DNA of 64,000 nt. It comes from Ulva prolifera (lineage: Eukaryota; Chlorophyta; Ulvophyceae; Ulvales; Ulvaceae). The notes below the pieces were generated by a model. It ran no database searches. It had not been told where the DNA came from and saw only the letters and a list, made by a program, of their open reading frames with translations. The DNA lies in contig CM041198.1 of assembly GCA_023078555.1 (NCBI GenBank), forward strand, positions 11,909,874 through 11,973,873. Reading direction: 5' to 3'. Position 1 is the first letter of the stretch; each line of letters starts with the position of its first letter. Positions 12,301-23,803 of this stretch are shown piece after piece. The position numbers and the translations under genes were made by a program.

Positions 12301-14966
12301 CCGCGTACCGGCGCTACATCGCCGCGCTGGAGCGCCGCGGCGGCGAGACGGTCCCGGAGTTCCCGACGGGCGCGCAGTGGCTCAACGCGCCGCCGCTGCG
12401 CCTCACGCGGGAGCTGCAGGGCCGCGTCGTGCTGCTGGACTTCTGGACGTTCTGCTGCATCAACTGCATTCACATCCTGCCGGACCTGGCAGCGCTGGAG
12501 CGCAAGTACGCAGGGCAGCCGGTGACGGTCGTGGGTGTTCATAGTGCGAAGTTTGACAACGAGAAGGACGCGCAGGCGGTCCGGAATGCGGTGCTGCGGT
12601 GTGCAGCCCACCCGAGCCCCGCGCCAGGCCATCGTCCATCGGAGACATTGTCAGAGCCCATCGACGGCCCGTGAGCCTTGATCATGTTTGTGGTTGATCG
12701 GCGCCGCCGCGGGCGGGGAGGGGACTGTGTGCATACAGCGGTGTATGGCGCAAGACCCCCTCATTTTCCGCGATCCCGGGTCCCGCTTGTCACTTCACCT
12801 GAGGGACATCCAACATGATCAAACTCCGCGGCCGAGGCCACATGCAACCGAATGCATGCTGTGCAGGTATGACGTGGAGCACCCGGTGGTGAACGACGCC
12901 GACATGAGCCTGTGGTACGCGCTCGGCATTGCCAGCTGGCCCACCCAGGTGGTGGTCTCGCCGACGGGGAAGCTGCTGCTCGCGCTTCCGGGGGAGGGCC
13001 GCAAGGCCGACATCGACGCATGCATTCAGGCCGCCCTCGAGCACTACGGCGAAGCAGGGTTGCTCGTCACCAGCGACGTGCCTGTGGTGCGCCCCCCCCA
13101 GTGCATGCCTCGGCCACTGCTGCAGGCGCACGGCGACCCCCTGCCACACCCTGCCACTCTCTTGCACACAAGCTGGTGCGTGGTGGCAGGGAGCCAACCG
13201 TGTTGATGCTGCGGAGGTGTTTAAGTCACTGCCAGCCGGGGGGGCTGGCGTCAGACGGGCTGCCCCTCGCTTGTGTGACGCCGCATCCGCACGCACCTCC
13301 CCCCCCTGGTGCTACGCCGACCACGCAGGGTGGCAAGGCACGCACATGAATGCAGGCGCTAGAGCGCGACAAGCAGGCCGCCGTCGCCAACACGCCGCTG
13401 CACTTCCCCGGCAAGCTCGCCGTCGACGAGCGCGGCGGCCGCCTCTTTATCGCCGACAGCAGCAACCACCGCATAATTGCCGCCGACCTCTCCGGCGCCT
13501 TCCTCGCACAGGCTGGCGGCAGGGGCTCCGGCCTCGTCGACGGGCCGGTGGCCAGCGCCGCCTTCAACCGGCCGCAGGGGCTCGCGTACTGCTGCGCCCG
13601 CGACCGCCTGTACGTTGCGGACACCGAGAGCCACGCCGTGCGCTGCGTGGACTGGACGGCGGGCACCGTCAGCACGCTGGCAGGGAACGGGATCAAGGGC
13701 GGCGATGTGGTTGGTGGAGGGCGGCGGGGCGCGCAGCAGCTAAACTCCCCGTGGGACGTCGTGGTTGCAGACAGCGGCCGCCGCCTGCTGGTCGCGATGG
13801 CTGGGCAGCACCAGATCTGGGAGCTGGACGTGGACTCGGGGGTGTGTGCTGCGCTGTCGGGGACGGGCGCGGAGCGCAACCTGAACGGCGCGACGGGTGC
13901 GACGACCGCGTGGGCGCAGCCCTCCGGTCTGGCTCTCACTGCAAGCGGCCAGGCAGCGTGCGCACCCCCCCCCCCCCCTCTGTGGCCATGATCGTGTGAT
14001 GGGGACTTCCTGTGCTGCGGGCTATTAGGTTTTTCCAGGGAGCACGTGATGGCGGTGTCGGTGTGCAGGTACGTGGCCGATGCGGAGTCGTCCAGCGTGC
14101 GGCTGCTGAACACGCGCACCGGCGGCAGCAGCCTCGTGGCGGGCGGGGACGCGCTATTTGCGGATAACCTGTTCCGCTTCGGGGACCGCGACGGCCCCAA
14201 CGCCGCCTTGCAGCACCCCCTCGGCGTTGCCTGCGCGCCCAACGGCGACGTCTACATTGCAGACAGCTACAACCACAAGGTGAAGCGCCTCGCGGCAGGG
14301 TCGCGGGCGATCACAACCGTCGCCGGAACTGGCACGCCGGGCTTTGCCGACGGCCCGGCCTCGGCCGCGCAGCTCTCGGAGCCCGGCGGGCTGGCGGTGC
14401 TAGACAGCGGCGACGTGCTCGTCGCTGACACCAACAACAGCGTCATCAGGAGGCTGACGCAGACCGGGAGTGGAGTCGAGGTAAGCACGGTGGATCTGCA
14501 GGGGGTGCCACCTGTGGCCACACGGGCTGCGATCGGCCAGAGTGCCAGCGACTTGCCCCCTGGCGCCAAGCTCGTCAGGGCAGACATGCTGACTGGCACC
14601 TCGGGCACGGTCTCGATCCAGCTCAGCCTCGCAGATGGCTTTCACCTGACCGTCGGGGCGCGCAGCGCGTGGCGGGCAGTGGCGGACGTGTCTGGTGGTG
14701 GTGGCGGCCGGTTCAGGGTTAGCAATGCGAGCGGGGAGTTTGATGCCACGGCTGAAGCCCCGAAGGCCGAGCTGCTATACTCAGGGGCGGAGGGCATGCG
14801 GGGGGTGGTCAGGGTTCAGCTCGCGGTATACTTTTGCCGCGATGGGGACGTGTGCCAGGTGGACAACGGCGTGGTGGAGGTGCCCGTGCAGACCGCGAGC
14901 GGTGCGGCGCGAGCACAGGACGTGCAGGTTACATACCGCGTGTCCAAGCAAGCAGACATCATGTAA
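9398..14966 (+). CDS. SOQ1: SOQ1-like chloroplast protein: HAD phosphatase, thioredoxin-like and NHL beta-propeller
   Basis: Ten exons join in phase: 9398-9552, 9807-9888, 9972-10374, 10519-10664, 11553-11711, 12054-12101, 12204-12598, 12867-13086, 13356-13957, 14069-14966, about 1035 residues, close to plant SOQ1 (about 1050). Order of parts: Arg/Ser-rich leader (transit peptide-like); HAD domain with FDMDG at 37-41, [12 protein letters not shown] and [11 protein letters not shown]; a RRDVL-preceded hydrophobic stretch at about 298-331 crossing the thylakoid membrane; thioredoxin-like domain with FWTFCCINC (Cys about 415, 416, 419); NHL repeats from about 537 to 860; a C-terminal beta domain. 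In Arabidopsis the HAD domain is stromal, the rest lumenal, and the protein suppresses a slow form of energy quenching at the antenna. If translation starts at 9476 instead, 26 residues of leader are lost. The fourth exon otherwise runs into TAG at 10671, so the GTAGAG donor at 10665 is needed. Confidence 0.9.
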
Positions 14967-15084
14967 ACGCAGTTCTATGCCGCTGCCCGCCAGCCTTGCC
15001 GGTGCGCATGCCCCTGCGCATGAACCCAGCCCGCAGCCGGAGCATGCCCGCGCTGGCTGCGCCGCGTTGCCATGTGGCTGTGGC

Positions 15085-16839
15085 TCACCACCCAACGTCC
15101 TGCTCCACAGGGGCGTGCGACGCGGCGTGGCGGTGCGCGCGCGCCACCCCCCACAGCAGCTGCACGGCGCGTGCTTTCGCCGCCTCCGCCTTGGGCTGGA
15201 CCGCCCCCCACGTCAGGCCCTCCGGCACATTGTCAGCGCTGCAGCAGGAGCAGTGCGCCGCCGCGGTGCCGACGCACGCCGCGTCCACGAGGTCCATGCC
15301 CAGGCGCAGCGCGCACAGCGCGCCGGCCGCCATGCAGTCGCCCGCACCGGTCGTGTTGACCACCGTGCACGGCAGAGCAGGTACGTGCGTGACGGCAAGG
15401 ACGGCGTCCGGGTGTGCACAGTCCACCGCCCCGAGAGGCACCCGCCTCCGCGCGTCTGCCGCGTGCACCATCTGACACACCGCACAGCCGTGCTCCCCCA
15501 GCGAGAGCAGGATGGCCCCGACGCCCTCGCACAGCAGCATCCAGACGTGCAGCAGGACGCCTCCGAGTATTCTGACAGAGGTGGGGTCCGCCGAGGCGCT
15601 GCTGCGGAGGAGCTCACAGGCCTGTGCTGACTTGGCAGCAGTGATCGGCGGCTTGCTCCGCCGATGCCGCAGCTCTGCCGCCATTGCCAGCACTTCCCGG
15701 AGGCTGGGCTTGATGATGTCGACGAAGTGTAGACACGGCACGCATCTGCATGGGTAGATTGTTGCTTAATAGCAGCATTTGCGTTGCGGCTCTGTGGGCC
15801 ATCATGGGTGCCGGGTCAGTGAGTAGACAGGGCGGGCAGAGGCCCACCGGAGGGCCTTGGTGACGGACACCGGATCCACCCAGACGATAAGATCCTTCTG
15901 CCAGCAGGTCCTGGCCACCACACTCAGAGTCTCGGGATGCAGGTTCGCGTCCAGCAGCACGTGTCGGCAGCGGACGTTGCACTGCAAGCGCTCGATGATC
16001 CACGTGGACTGCAGCTTCTCGATGATGCCAGTGTCTGCTACTCCCGCAGCAATTTCCCCATCCTGTATCACAAGTGTTACTGTGGCGGTCCTGGCCGTGG
16101 TCTGGATCCGGATGCCCGCAGTAGGTGCACCGCGCTGCTTCCAGTGATCGAGCAGGGCTGAGGCCGCAGGATCGGTGCCCACGACCGTCACCAGCTCCAC
16201 TTCCTTCTCTGGCAGCATGCGAATGGCCGCGTCGCAGATGTTGCGCGCCACCCCGCCCGGAATCTCATTCACCTGCGCCCGAGGTGTGTGTCGTGTAGTA
16301 TGCGCGATCGTACGCGTTGCGGCCATGCGGCCCCCGCAAACGCTTGCTTCCACAAGCAGTGAGATTTATGTGGGTTCATGATCATGTCATGAAATTACAT
16401 GGCAGTGCGGTCGATGCAGAGGCCGCAAGCGCTCCGCAGACGCACATGCGCGTGTATGTGGACCGATGTGGCAGACCTGGTCCGCACGGAATAGCTCGCG
16501 CGCGCGTGCGAGGCACGTACAGTACCAGATCCACTTTGCACGTGTCCAGTCGAGGTTTTCGACTTCTACCAGGAACTTTGTGTATGAGGCAGCACCACAG
16601 GTGTCCGTGACGAGCGTCTACAGCTTAGAATGACCGGAGAGTACCTGTCCAGGAACTGTGGTGCCAGGATGGGTAGATGCGGCTGCCGTGGCAGTGATAT
16701 CCATTGTCATTGCACCAGCAACAAGAACCACTGCAGACGTGCTGCATGCTCGAGCAGCGCCATCGTTTGACGGCACGCTCACGTTCTCCAAATGTGACAG
16801 CACGCGGCCTAGTCTAGAGTTGGAATGATCTACGCTCAT
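15085..16839 (-). CDS. PUKI: PfkB-family kinase, probable peroxisomal pseudouridine kinase
   Basis: Three exons: 16839-16645, 16272-15848 and 15745-15085, 426 residues. The PfkB (ribokinase) fold is shown by the N-terminal strand VVLVAGAMTMDI, the substrate-side PGGVARN at about 70-76, and the NTTGAGDC anion-hole motif whose Asp (about 343) is the expected catalytic base. VSVTKALR matches the segment of plant pseudouridine kinases, and splicing 15848 to 15745 keeps the spacing to the next conserved strand. Residues 9-17, RLGRVLSHL, fit the PTS2 peroxisome signal R-L-x5-H-L exactly; the Arabidopsis homologue is a peroxisomal protein that phosphorylates pseudouridine before glycosidic cleavage. 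The gene is tail-to-tail with SOQ1 (118 bp apart) and head-to-head with the hexosaminidase. Another PfkB substrate is possible; the fold is certain, the substrate inferred. Confidence 0.8.
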
Positions 16840-17170
16840 TGCATGGAATGTCTCGTCGCGATCACTATCCTTTCGCCTGCCGGGCGTTGCCGATCGTCTA
16901 CTGTCTACAGAGCACCCACGAGCTGGCAGGGCTCATCCGCTGCACCATTCACGGAGATGCCAAAACATTCTGAGCCCAAAGTGTTCTTTCCGGCTTCATC
17001 ACCTCAGGGCTCACTCGCGCCCATACACGTCCGTGCCATGCGGAGGACGAGATGAGAGCAGGACGTGAATGGAATGGCATGCATGGGTCACAATTGCAGC
17101 CAGAGGGTGCGCAAGGACCATTGGCACGCGCTGTTAGGAGTTGGGAGCCTATAAAGATATTACTGATGTC
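16840..17170. promoter_or_regulatory. Divergent promoter region between PfkB kinase and GH20 genes
   Basis: About 330 bp separate the two divergent start codons. TATAAAG lies at 17150-17156 on the plus strand. That is only 15 bp before ATG 17171 but about 100 bp before the in-frame ATG at 17255, so if it is a real TATA box translation would more likely start at 17255. This is a sequence match only. Confidence 0.3.
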
Positions 17171-20100
17171 ATGGGGCTTGCACCAGTGACTGCACATATT
17201 ACAGTCGCTGCAGACTGTCCCACGCCAGCAAGTTCCAAGTGTCGCAGTCCACCAATGCAAATTCTTCCGATCCCGGTGCACTATGAGATTCAGGAAGATA
17301 TAATAAAAGTTCTGAATGGAGATGCCGCAGTTGTTTCCGTCGCGTCGGCCGCTGAGGCTGACGTTGCACGCTACCTGCGTGAGCAGCTAGCCCGTTGTTG
17401 CCTGTCAACACCTGCACAGGAAGGCCCGGCCAAACTAGAGATCTCATTGTGCATTGACGAGTCGAGATTTTCAAGTCTCGACTCTCTATCGAATCGACAT
17501 GAGGCATATGAGCTTGTTGTCCGCCGGGTGTCAAGTGGCCAAGGCGGTATCGATGTCAGCGCTCCATCGGCGCAAGGCCTATTTTGGGGGGTCCAGTCAC
17601 TGCTCCAGGTTCTTTCATGGCCGACAGGTGGTGCGGTGTTGAGCCTGCGCTGCATGCGAGTGTTAGACTACCCTCGATTTTCATGGAGAGGGGCGCTCTT
17701 GGACTGCGGACGCCACTGGTACGCAATGCAGCCCCGATGCACCTGCGTCACCATCTGACATCCTTAAGCAAGCACCGCCCAGCGACGGAGATGATGCTGT
17801 AGGTTCAGCGTCACCTTCATAAAAAAATTCATTGATCTGCTGGCCCTGCATAAGCTCAACGTATTCCACTGGCATCTCACTGAGGATCAAGGCTGGCGCA
17901 TTGAGATCAAGAGCCACCCACGGCTCACGGAGTTCGGTGCTTATCGTGGCAAGGGTGATGCAAGGTGTGGAACGCTCACCCACGCAGCTGCCCGGAGCAT
18001 CCTGTGTAACCTGAGCTGATGGCCCCATGTGCCGCAGGTATGGAGGCTTCTATACACAAGATGAAGTCCGAGAAATTGTCAAGTATGCAGCAGATCGATT
18101 TGTCGAGGTTGTGCCTGAAATCGAGATGCCTGGGCACTGCTGCGCTGCCTTGGCGTGTTACCCTGAGCTCTCTTGCACCGGCACCATGACTGAGGTGCCC
18201 ACGCAGTGGGGCGTTCAGAGCGATGTCTACTGTGCTGGTGGGCCTCTCATCGCTGCTTTGCCCGCTCGGTCTGCTGGCATTGTGCTGTCACATCCCGGGC
18301 TGATCCTTCCAACCCTCCGGCTGCGGCTCCGATCAAGCCTATTGCATCTACACGGCAGTGAAAGAATGCCCCAAGCTATGCTTCACCCCGCCTGCCTAGG
18401 CTGATCCTGCACACGGCTGGCACACCCTGAAGTGTGCAACCCGATGCATGCCCACTCGGGTCACAGGTCACTGCTCCACCACCCCATGCCAGCGGCACTG
18501 CGCCGCTGTGAATGGTTTTACTACCTGCATGGATCAATGACGTACACGGTAGCCTGTGTTTCATGCCCTGGGGTGGCTCAGAGAAGAGTTCTGAGCCGCC
18601 ATTCCACCGCCGCCAGCCCCTGCCGCGTCGGGCGTGAGGCGGCTGCTAGCCGGCGTGCAGGCAAGGAGCGCACCTTCGAGTTCCTGCAGTCGGTGCTCGA
18701 GGAGGTGCTGGAGCTGTTCCCGTCGAAGTACATCCATATCGGCGGCGACGAGTGCCCCAAGACGCGGTGGGCGGAGTGCGAGGCGTGCCAAGGCCGCATC
18801 CGCGAGCAGCGCCTGAGCGGCACGCCGCAGCTGCAGACGTACTTCATCAACCGCATCGCGGCCTTCCTGCGCGAGCGCGGGCGCTGCATCATTGGCTGGG
18901 ACGAGGTGCTGGAGGGGGGGGCCCCGGAGGAGGGCGGCGCCTCAGCGGGGGACGCCGCGCTGGCGGCCGACGCGGTCGTCATGTCGTGGCGGGGCACGCT
19001 GGGGGGCATCACGGCAGCAAAGCACAAGCACCGCGTCATCATGACGCCCAACACACGCTGCTACCTCGATTACCGGCAGTCCGCCAGCCTGCAGGTGCGC
19101 CGCCGGCGCCATGCATCTGCATGCGCTTCCGCAGCGGTCGTGCGGCCGCTGGGTGTGGAGCACCCATTGTTTGCTGCTACTTTTAGCACAACCTCGATGT
19201 GTAAGTGTAGTGCAATCCACCCTGGTCCGTCCACGCCGAGGGGGGGGGGGGGGGGGGTTGCCTGGCCATCGGCTCCGCAGCCGGGGCATCACCATGTCGG
19301 CACATGCCTAGGTGGAACCACATGCATGCATGCCAGTGTTGATGGGAAGCCGCACCATGGCCGCTGCCCCCTCGCACTGCCGTCTCGTGTGGCTCGTGAG
19401 GTGGTGTGCCCCCTCGAGCCCAGAGAGAACCAGTGCAGTCCATACGCCAATGAGGATGCACGCCGTCCACAGGGGCCTCCGGTGCTGACAGGCCGCGTAC
19501 CTGCGCCCCCGTGCGACGTGCAGCAGTCGGGGAGGTGTGCGGCCTGTGAGCACTGAGAGGCGCATGCCTTGTGCGTCTCGGCGTCTCTTTGAGATGCTCC
19601 CGGCACGCTTGGCAGGCGCGTCGTGCATGTAGGAGCCGGGGACGTGGTACGCGGTGCTGCCGCTCGAGTGGGTCTACATGTTCGACCCCTGTTGCAAGAT
19701 GGGGCAGCTCGACCTGCGCGCCGCGGACGGCGGCGGCACCAAGCTGCCCAGCGGCGGCCTGTCCGAGGAGGGGCCCGCCGCTCATTCCGGCACCCAGCCC
19801 CATGTGCGCCCCTGCCACACCACCGCCACGGCACGAAGCGCTGCGCCACCTGTGCTCATGTATATATATGGCGTAGACTGCCTCCCGGATGCTCGCGGTA
19901 CATGTACTGTCCTTGTGCGGTTGTTAGCGCTGCCTTGTACCATCGCGCATCGCCTGCAATGGCCCCGCTGCAGCACGCTGCAGCATGTGCCGCAGCGTGT
20001 ACACCCAGGCAACAGGTGCAGGAGGCTGGTGGACGCGCCGCGGCCGGGGAGGCGGCGATGCGGTCGACGAGCTCCATGTCAGACGTCGACACGGCGGGCC

Positions 20101-20786
20101 TGCAGTCGGCGCTGCACAGCTCCTCGGCGACGACACTGACTCACCTCTGCGACGACAGCGCGGCGACGGCGAGCGGCGCCTCGGCGGCGATCGCAGGCAG
20201 CGCGGACGGCGACAGCCCGCCGCCGCCGGCAGCCGCGGCGGAGGCGCAGGCCGAGGCGATGATGGCCCACCTCGCACTCGGCCTCGATAGCCATGATGAA
20301 CAGTTCATCCTTGGCGGCCAGGTGTGCGCTCTCTCTGTGGCGCTGCCGTGCAGGTGGGCTGGCCTAGGAGCCGCTGTTGCTTGTGGCTTTGCGGGATTTG
20401 AGCAGTGCCTCGCGATTGTAGGACCACCCCCTCGCGTTTCATGTGTGAGAATGTGCGCTAGGGCGCGCTCGGTGCCCGCTGCTGTGCTGTTTCTCGTGAA
20501 GGGCTCCCTCAAGCTGCGCCGTAGAGTGACGGGCGTGTGGCGGCGTGTGTAGGGGAACTTGTGGACAGAATTCATCGCGGACGAGATCACGGCAGAGTAC
20601 ATGCTGATCCCGCGGCTGTGCGCGCTCGCGGAGTGCCTGTGGTCCCCGACGTCAAGCCGAAACTGGCGGGCGTTCCTGGAGCGCACGGGCGCGCTGCTGC
20701 CAAGGCTGGCAAGCGCAGGCTACAATTACCGTCCACTGGTGAGTGCCCATGAGCACGGCGACCAAGATGGATCGATTATGCAGTAG
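17171..20786 (+). CDS. Beta-N-acetylhexosaminidase, glycoside hydrolase family 20
   Basis: Seven exons: 17171-17718, 17803-17964, 18038-18237, 18661-19094, 19633-19803, 20016-20321, 20553-20738 or onward. GH20 enzymes remove terminal GlcNAc or GalNAc from glycoproteins and chitin oligomers. The N-terminal GH20b-like domain starts near ILPIPVHYE. The catalytic barrel shows YPRFSWRG, HKLNVFHWHLTEDQGW, EIEMPGHC, and HIGGDEC with the catalytic Asp-Glu pair at about 333-334, then ILGGQGNLWTE and AECLWSP. Between FDP and the ILGGQ strand sits an Ala/Ser-rich insert of roughly 130 residues encoded by exons 5 and 6; this part is the least certain. The end is either TAG at 20784 read straight through (684 residues) or the same TAG after a 45-bp intron (669). 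Start could be ATG 17171 or 17255. No clear signal peptide is visible. Confidence 0.85.
19240..19257 (+). repeat. Run of 18 G in a GH20 intron
   Basis: A homopolymer of G lies inside the intron between exons 4 and 5 of the hexosaminidase. Such runs are prone to length error in sequencing and can form G-quadruplexes. Confidence 0.8.
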
Positions 20787-21130
20787 AGGCTTGAACCTGC
20801 CATTTTGATCATGATACGCACGCACCAGCTGCTGTGTGGTCGGGAGAGGATGCAATATGTTCGTGCGGTCAGCATGAGTGTTTTTGAGATGCAGAGTGGC
20901 CTGTATGATCAGGAGCTTACGGGGTAGATAGTGTGCAATCGTCTTATATCAAATGGTAAACCAGAGACATCAGTCCCGGTATGCGGCACCATATGCATGA
21001 TGTAGATGCTGCAGAACACCTGAACATCAGTTATCTTGCTTTGCTAACACGTTCCTGGGGATGGCCAGCAGCGACGTACTCACGTTTACAACAGCTCACA
21101 TGATCAACACAGGTGGTTCAAGGTGTGTGC
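20787..21130. other. Convergent intergenic region
   Basis: The GH20 and ClpR genes end towards each other across about 340 bp. No coding signal is seen; it must hold both 3' UTRs and poly(A) sites. Confidence 0.5.
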
Positions 21131-22589
21131 TCACGCTGCCCCAGCCTCGGGGCCTCCCGGTGCGCTGGTTCGTCTCCTCTGCCCACGCATGGCCTCCAGG
21201 GCACCCTCATAGTCCTTGGCATCCATAGCAAGGCCTTCCTCAGGCTTGACGATGCGGTCCACCAGCCCATATTCGATTGCCTGCTCTGGTGTGAAGTACC
21301 TGCACCAGTCCCAACTGAGAGCCTACAGCAACACAATGTCACATGCACTCTCCGAAGTGCACGTGAGATTCATGTGTGTACTTGATGACACATGGAGTTG
21401 TTGTGGCAACACGGGGCTTTGAACAGGGCCAGTCAGAGAACGGAAACACACCTGTCCCGCTCACAGTCCTTGTACACCTGATCCTTGTCAACACCAGTGA
21501 AGTCTGAGAGGAACTTCAGGTACATATCTGTGTTGGCCTCGAGCTCGTTGGCCTTGACCATGATGTCCGTCGTCTTGCCAAAAGAGCGGTTGATGCGTGG
21601 AGTCGCCATCTTGATGCGTGCATGTGGCAGCGCAGCACGCTTGCCCTTTTGGCCCCCTGCCAGGATCATGCAGGCGTTCCCATATGCTTGGCCAATAGCC
21701 AGGGTCGCTACATCTGGCCTGATGTACTGCAAAGCATTGCCATTCACATGAGGTCGCCAGGCATTCTTCATCAAGCCTCGAAAATGAGCTCGAGAAAGAA
21801 AGTTGTGTGATGTCAGGAATGCAAGGAAGCAGGAGCACGCAAGTCTCATGGCGACGTACGTTCATGGTGTCGAGGATGGCATATGCCTCTGTTTCAAATC
21901 CCACAGCCTGCTGCTCTTTCTGTGAGCCCAGAGAGTTGATGTACATGTACACTGGCTTCTCAGGCTGATTGTAGTTCAGCCACAGCAGCTCGGACACGAT
22001 CAGCTCGGTGACCGAAGCCACAAGTGGCATCCCAATAAACACAATCCGTGAATCCAACAACAGAGATGGCAGATCCGGGGGAGCCTGGCCAGGCGTCAGG
22101 ACACCGCTCCCACCACCCCCTCTACGCATGGTAGTTGGCTGTTTCTGGGACACGGGAATCTTAGCCTGCGGGGGGACATAGAAGGCGGATGAACGGATGG
22201 AGTCCTGCACAACAACGGCTCAACGTTCAAAGCGGCTGCACAACTGTACAACCCGGAACAGCATGTTCAACGGGGTGACAGCCTTTCTACGGTAGTTGCT
22301 GATCTGTTCACTTGCAGGAGTGTACCTCGGTGATGCTCTGCTGCAGACGTTGCACATCATCACCAGCGATGCCCATCGCTAGCATTTGACGGGGGTTGAG
22401 ACCAAACATTGAGCTGGGCACATCAATTTCTTCAGGGATAGGATTTTCGAGCTGAGTCTCTGCATCCACTGGAATGAATCCAATGCCCATCGACCGACAG
22501 AGCGTGGGGCGGACTGCAGGGGCTGGACGGAGCGGCGACCGCAATTCACGGCAAGCCAGAGTCGGCGGTGCTTTCACAGACCTCAGCAT
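21131..22589 (-). CDS. CLPR1: ClpR, inactive subunit of the chloroplast Clp protease core
   Basis: Four exons: 22589-22326, 22204-21860, 21726-21452, 21299-21131, 350 residues. The first exon gives an Arg/Pro-rich leader without acidic residues, typical of plastid import. The Clp protease fold follows: PPDLPSLLLDSRIVFIGMP, ELLWLNYNQPEKPVYMYINS, ETEAYAILDTMN, then a glycine-rich strand. Where active ClpP has Ser in GxAAS, this protein reads GQAYGNA, and the LPxxR-x-M-x-H strand reads LPHARIKMATP, so both catalytic Ser and His are absent. ClpR proteins form mixed heptamers with ClpP in the stroma and are needed for plastid protein turnover. FGLNPRQM in the N-terminal part and APPDLPSLLLDSRI resemble plant ClpR1, but the exact paralogue (R1 to R4) is not settled. 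Confidence 0.88.
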
Positions 22590-23213
22590 TGTAGTAGACG
22601 AACAGAGCTACAAGGCGAGCCGCAAAGTTTAAGAATGTGTAGCTAGACGAAGTTTGCGTGTCAACCGTGCACGAGTCTGACAGCAAAACGAAACACAACG
22701 CCTCGGCCCGGTGCGCTAGACTTCAGATGCGCTGACATGCGTTGCCCTCTCGCAGAATTTTGTGCGCCTGTGCAAAGCATCCCGACGTTTGGTATGCAGG
22801 ATGCTCTGCTGGTGTACATGTGGCGTCGGTGTGAACGTACGCTCGGCGGATCTACGTCACGCGCGTGTCCGGAATGATGCTGAAGTGCATGCAACGATCA
22901 TGCACAACACATCAGCACATGCTGCAAGAATTTGTCTCATCTGATCGCGGCTTCAGCTCATCCACAGAGTATAGATGACCGTCCAAAACTTGCCCTAATT
23001 TGGTGACCAGCAGACGTACCTGCAGGCCTCCACAACAGAATTCATATCAGCTGACAACTTGCTGCCTGTCCGGAATTCAAAGTGTTGATTCTGGTAGCTG
23101 ATTTGCAATTCTCGCGAGCGCAGCCATGCTGCTGGCCATCCGATTGTAGGCTGCAAACAAGCATAGGGTCACAGCCTAGTGACACAGGTACTTCGACGCT
23201 ATATTCGGATAGC
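22590..23213. other. Divergent intergenic region between ClpR and bS16
   Basis: About 620 bp separate the start codons of two divergent genes for organelle proteins. Short ORFs here show no motif. It should hold both promoters; I found no reliable element. Confidence 0.4.
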
Positions 23214-23803
23214 ATGGGCGTGGTTATTCGGCTGGCCAACATCGGCTGCACGGTGTGAGTCTGACTTCTGTATCACTAATGTGCGAAAAACAGTGATGCA
23301 ATCGCCAAGGAGGATGTCATACATCTTGTCTGTCCGACGTTTCTTTCCATTGAACCACTGACGGTTTCATGAGCGCAGCGCACTCCGTTTTACTACATCC
23401 TGGCCGCTGACAGCCGCTACAAGGTGACAGGCAGGCACCTGGAGTGCTTAGGGACATGGGACCCCGTTCCAGGTAGGACCCCTTAGGCTTTATTTTTCTG
23501 CAAGGACTGTACTTCAGTATATGTGCTGTTCCACAATTGACATAATGCGTCGATGATGTGCACCGCAATGGTGCGACGTGAGCCACCAACACTGACCCGT
23601 GGTGCACCGCAGAGAAAGATGGGAATAAGCACCTGCTGCTCAACATAGAACGCGCACAGTACTGGCTTGCACAAGGGGCAAGACCATCTGATACAGTCGC
23701 GAGAATCTTTGGCCAGGCTGGGGTGTTGCCGCCACTACCTTTCCGGCCGGCACTGCCTAGAGCAACCAAGAATCCAGACAAGTGGAGAAAGACATCTGGT
23801 TGA
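23214..23803 (+). CDS. rps16: Organellar ribosomal protein bS16
   Basis: Three exons: 23214-23252, 23379-23472, 23613-23803, 107 residues. The S16 signature is complete: GVVIRLANIGC at the N-terminus, then RTPFYYILAADSR, RHLECLGTWDPVP, and HLLLNIERAQYWLAQGARPSD, ending in a basic tail. S16 is an early-binding small-subunit protein of bacterial-type ribosomes. A nuclear gene with introns means the protein is imported; in land plants nuclear S16 serves mitochondria and often plastids too. No separate presequence is visible, which is also the case for the plant protein. The splice GTGTGAG at 23253 leaves only 13 codons in exon 1. Which organelle receives it cannot be read from the sequence. Confidence 0.88.

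Noticed and set aside
13226..14242. 338-codon minus-strand ORF
   Set aside because: Antisense to SOQ1 exons 9 and 10, which carry clear NHL repeats on the plus strand.
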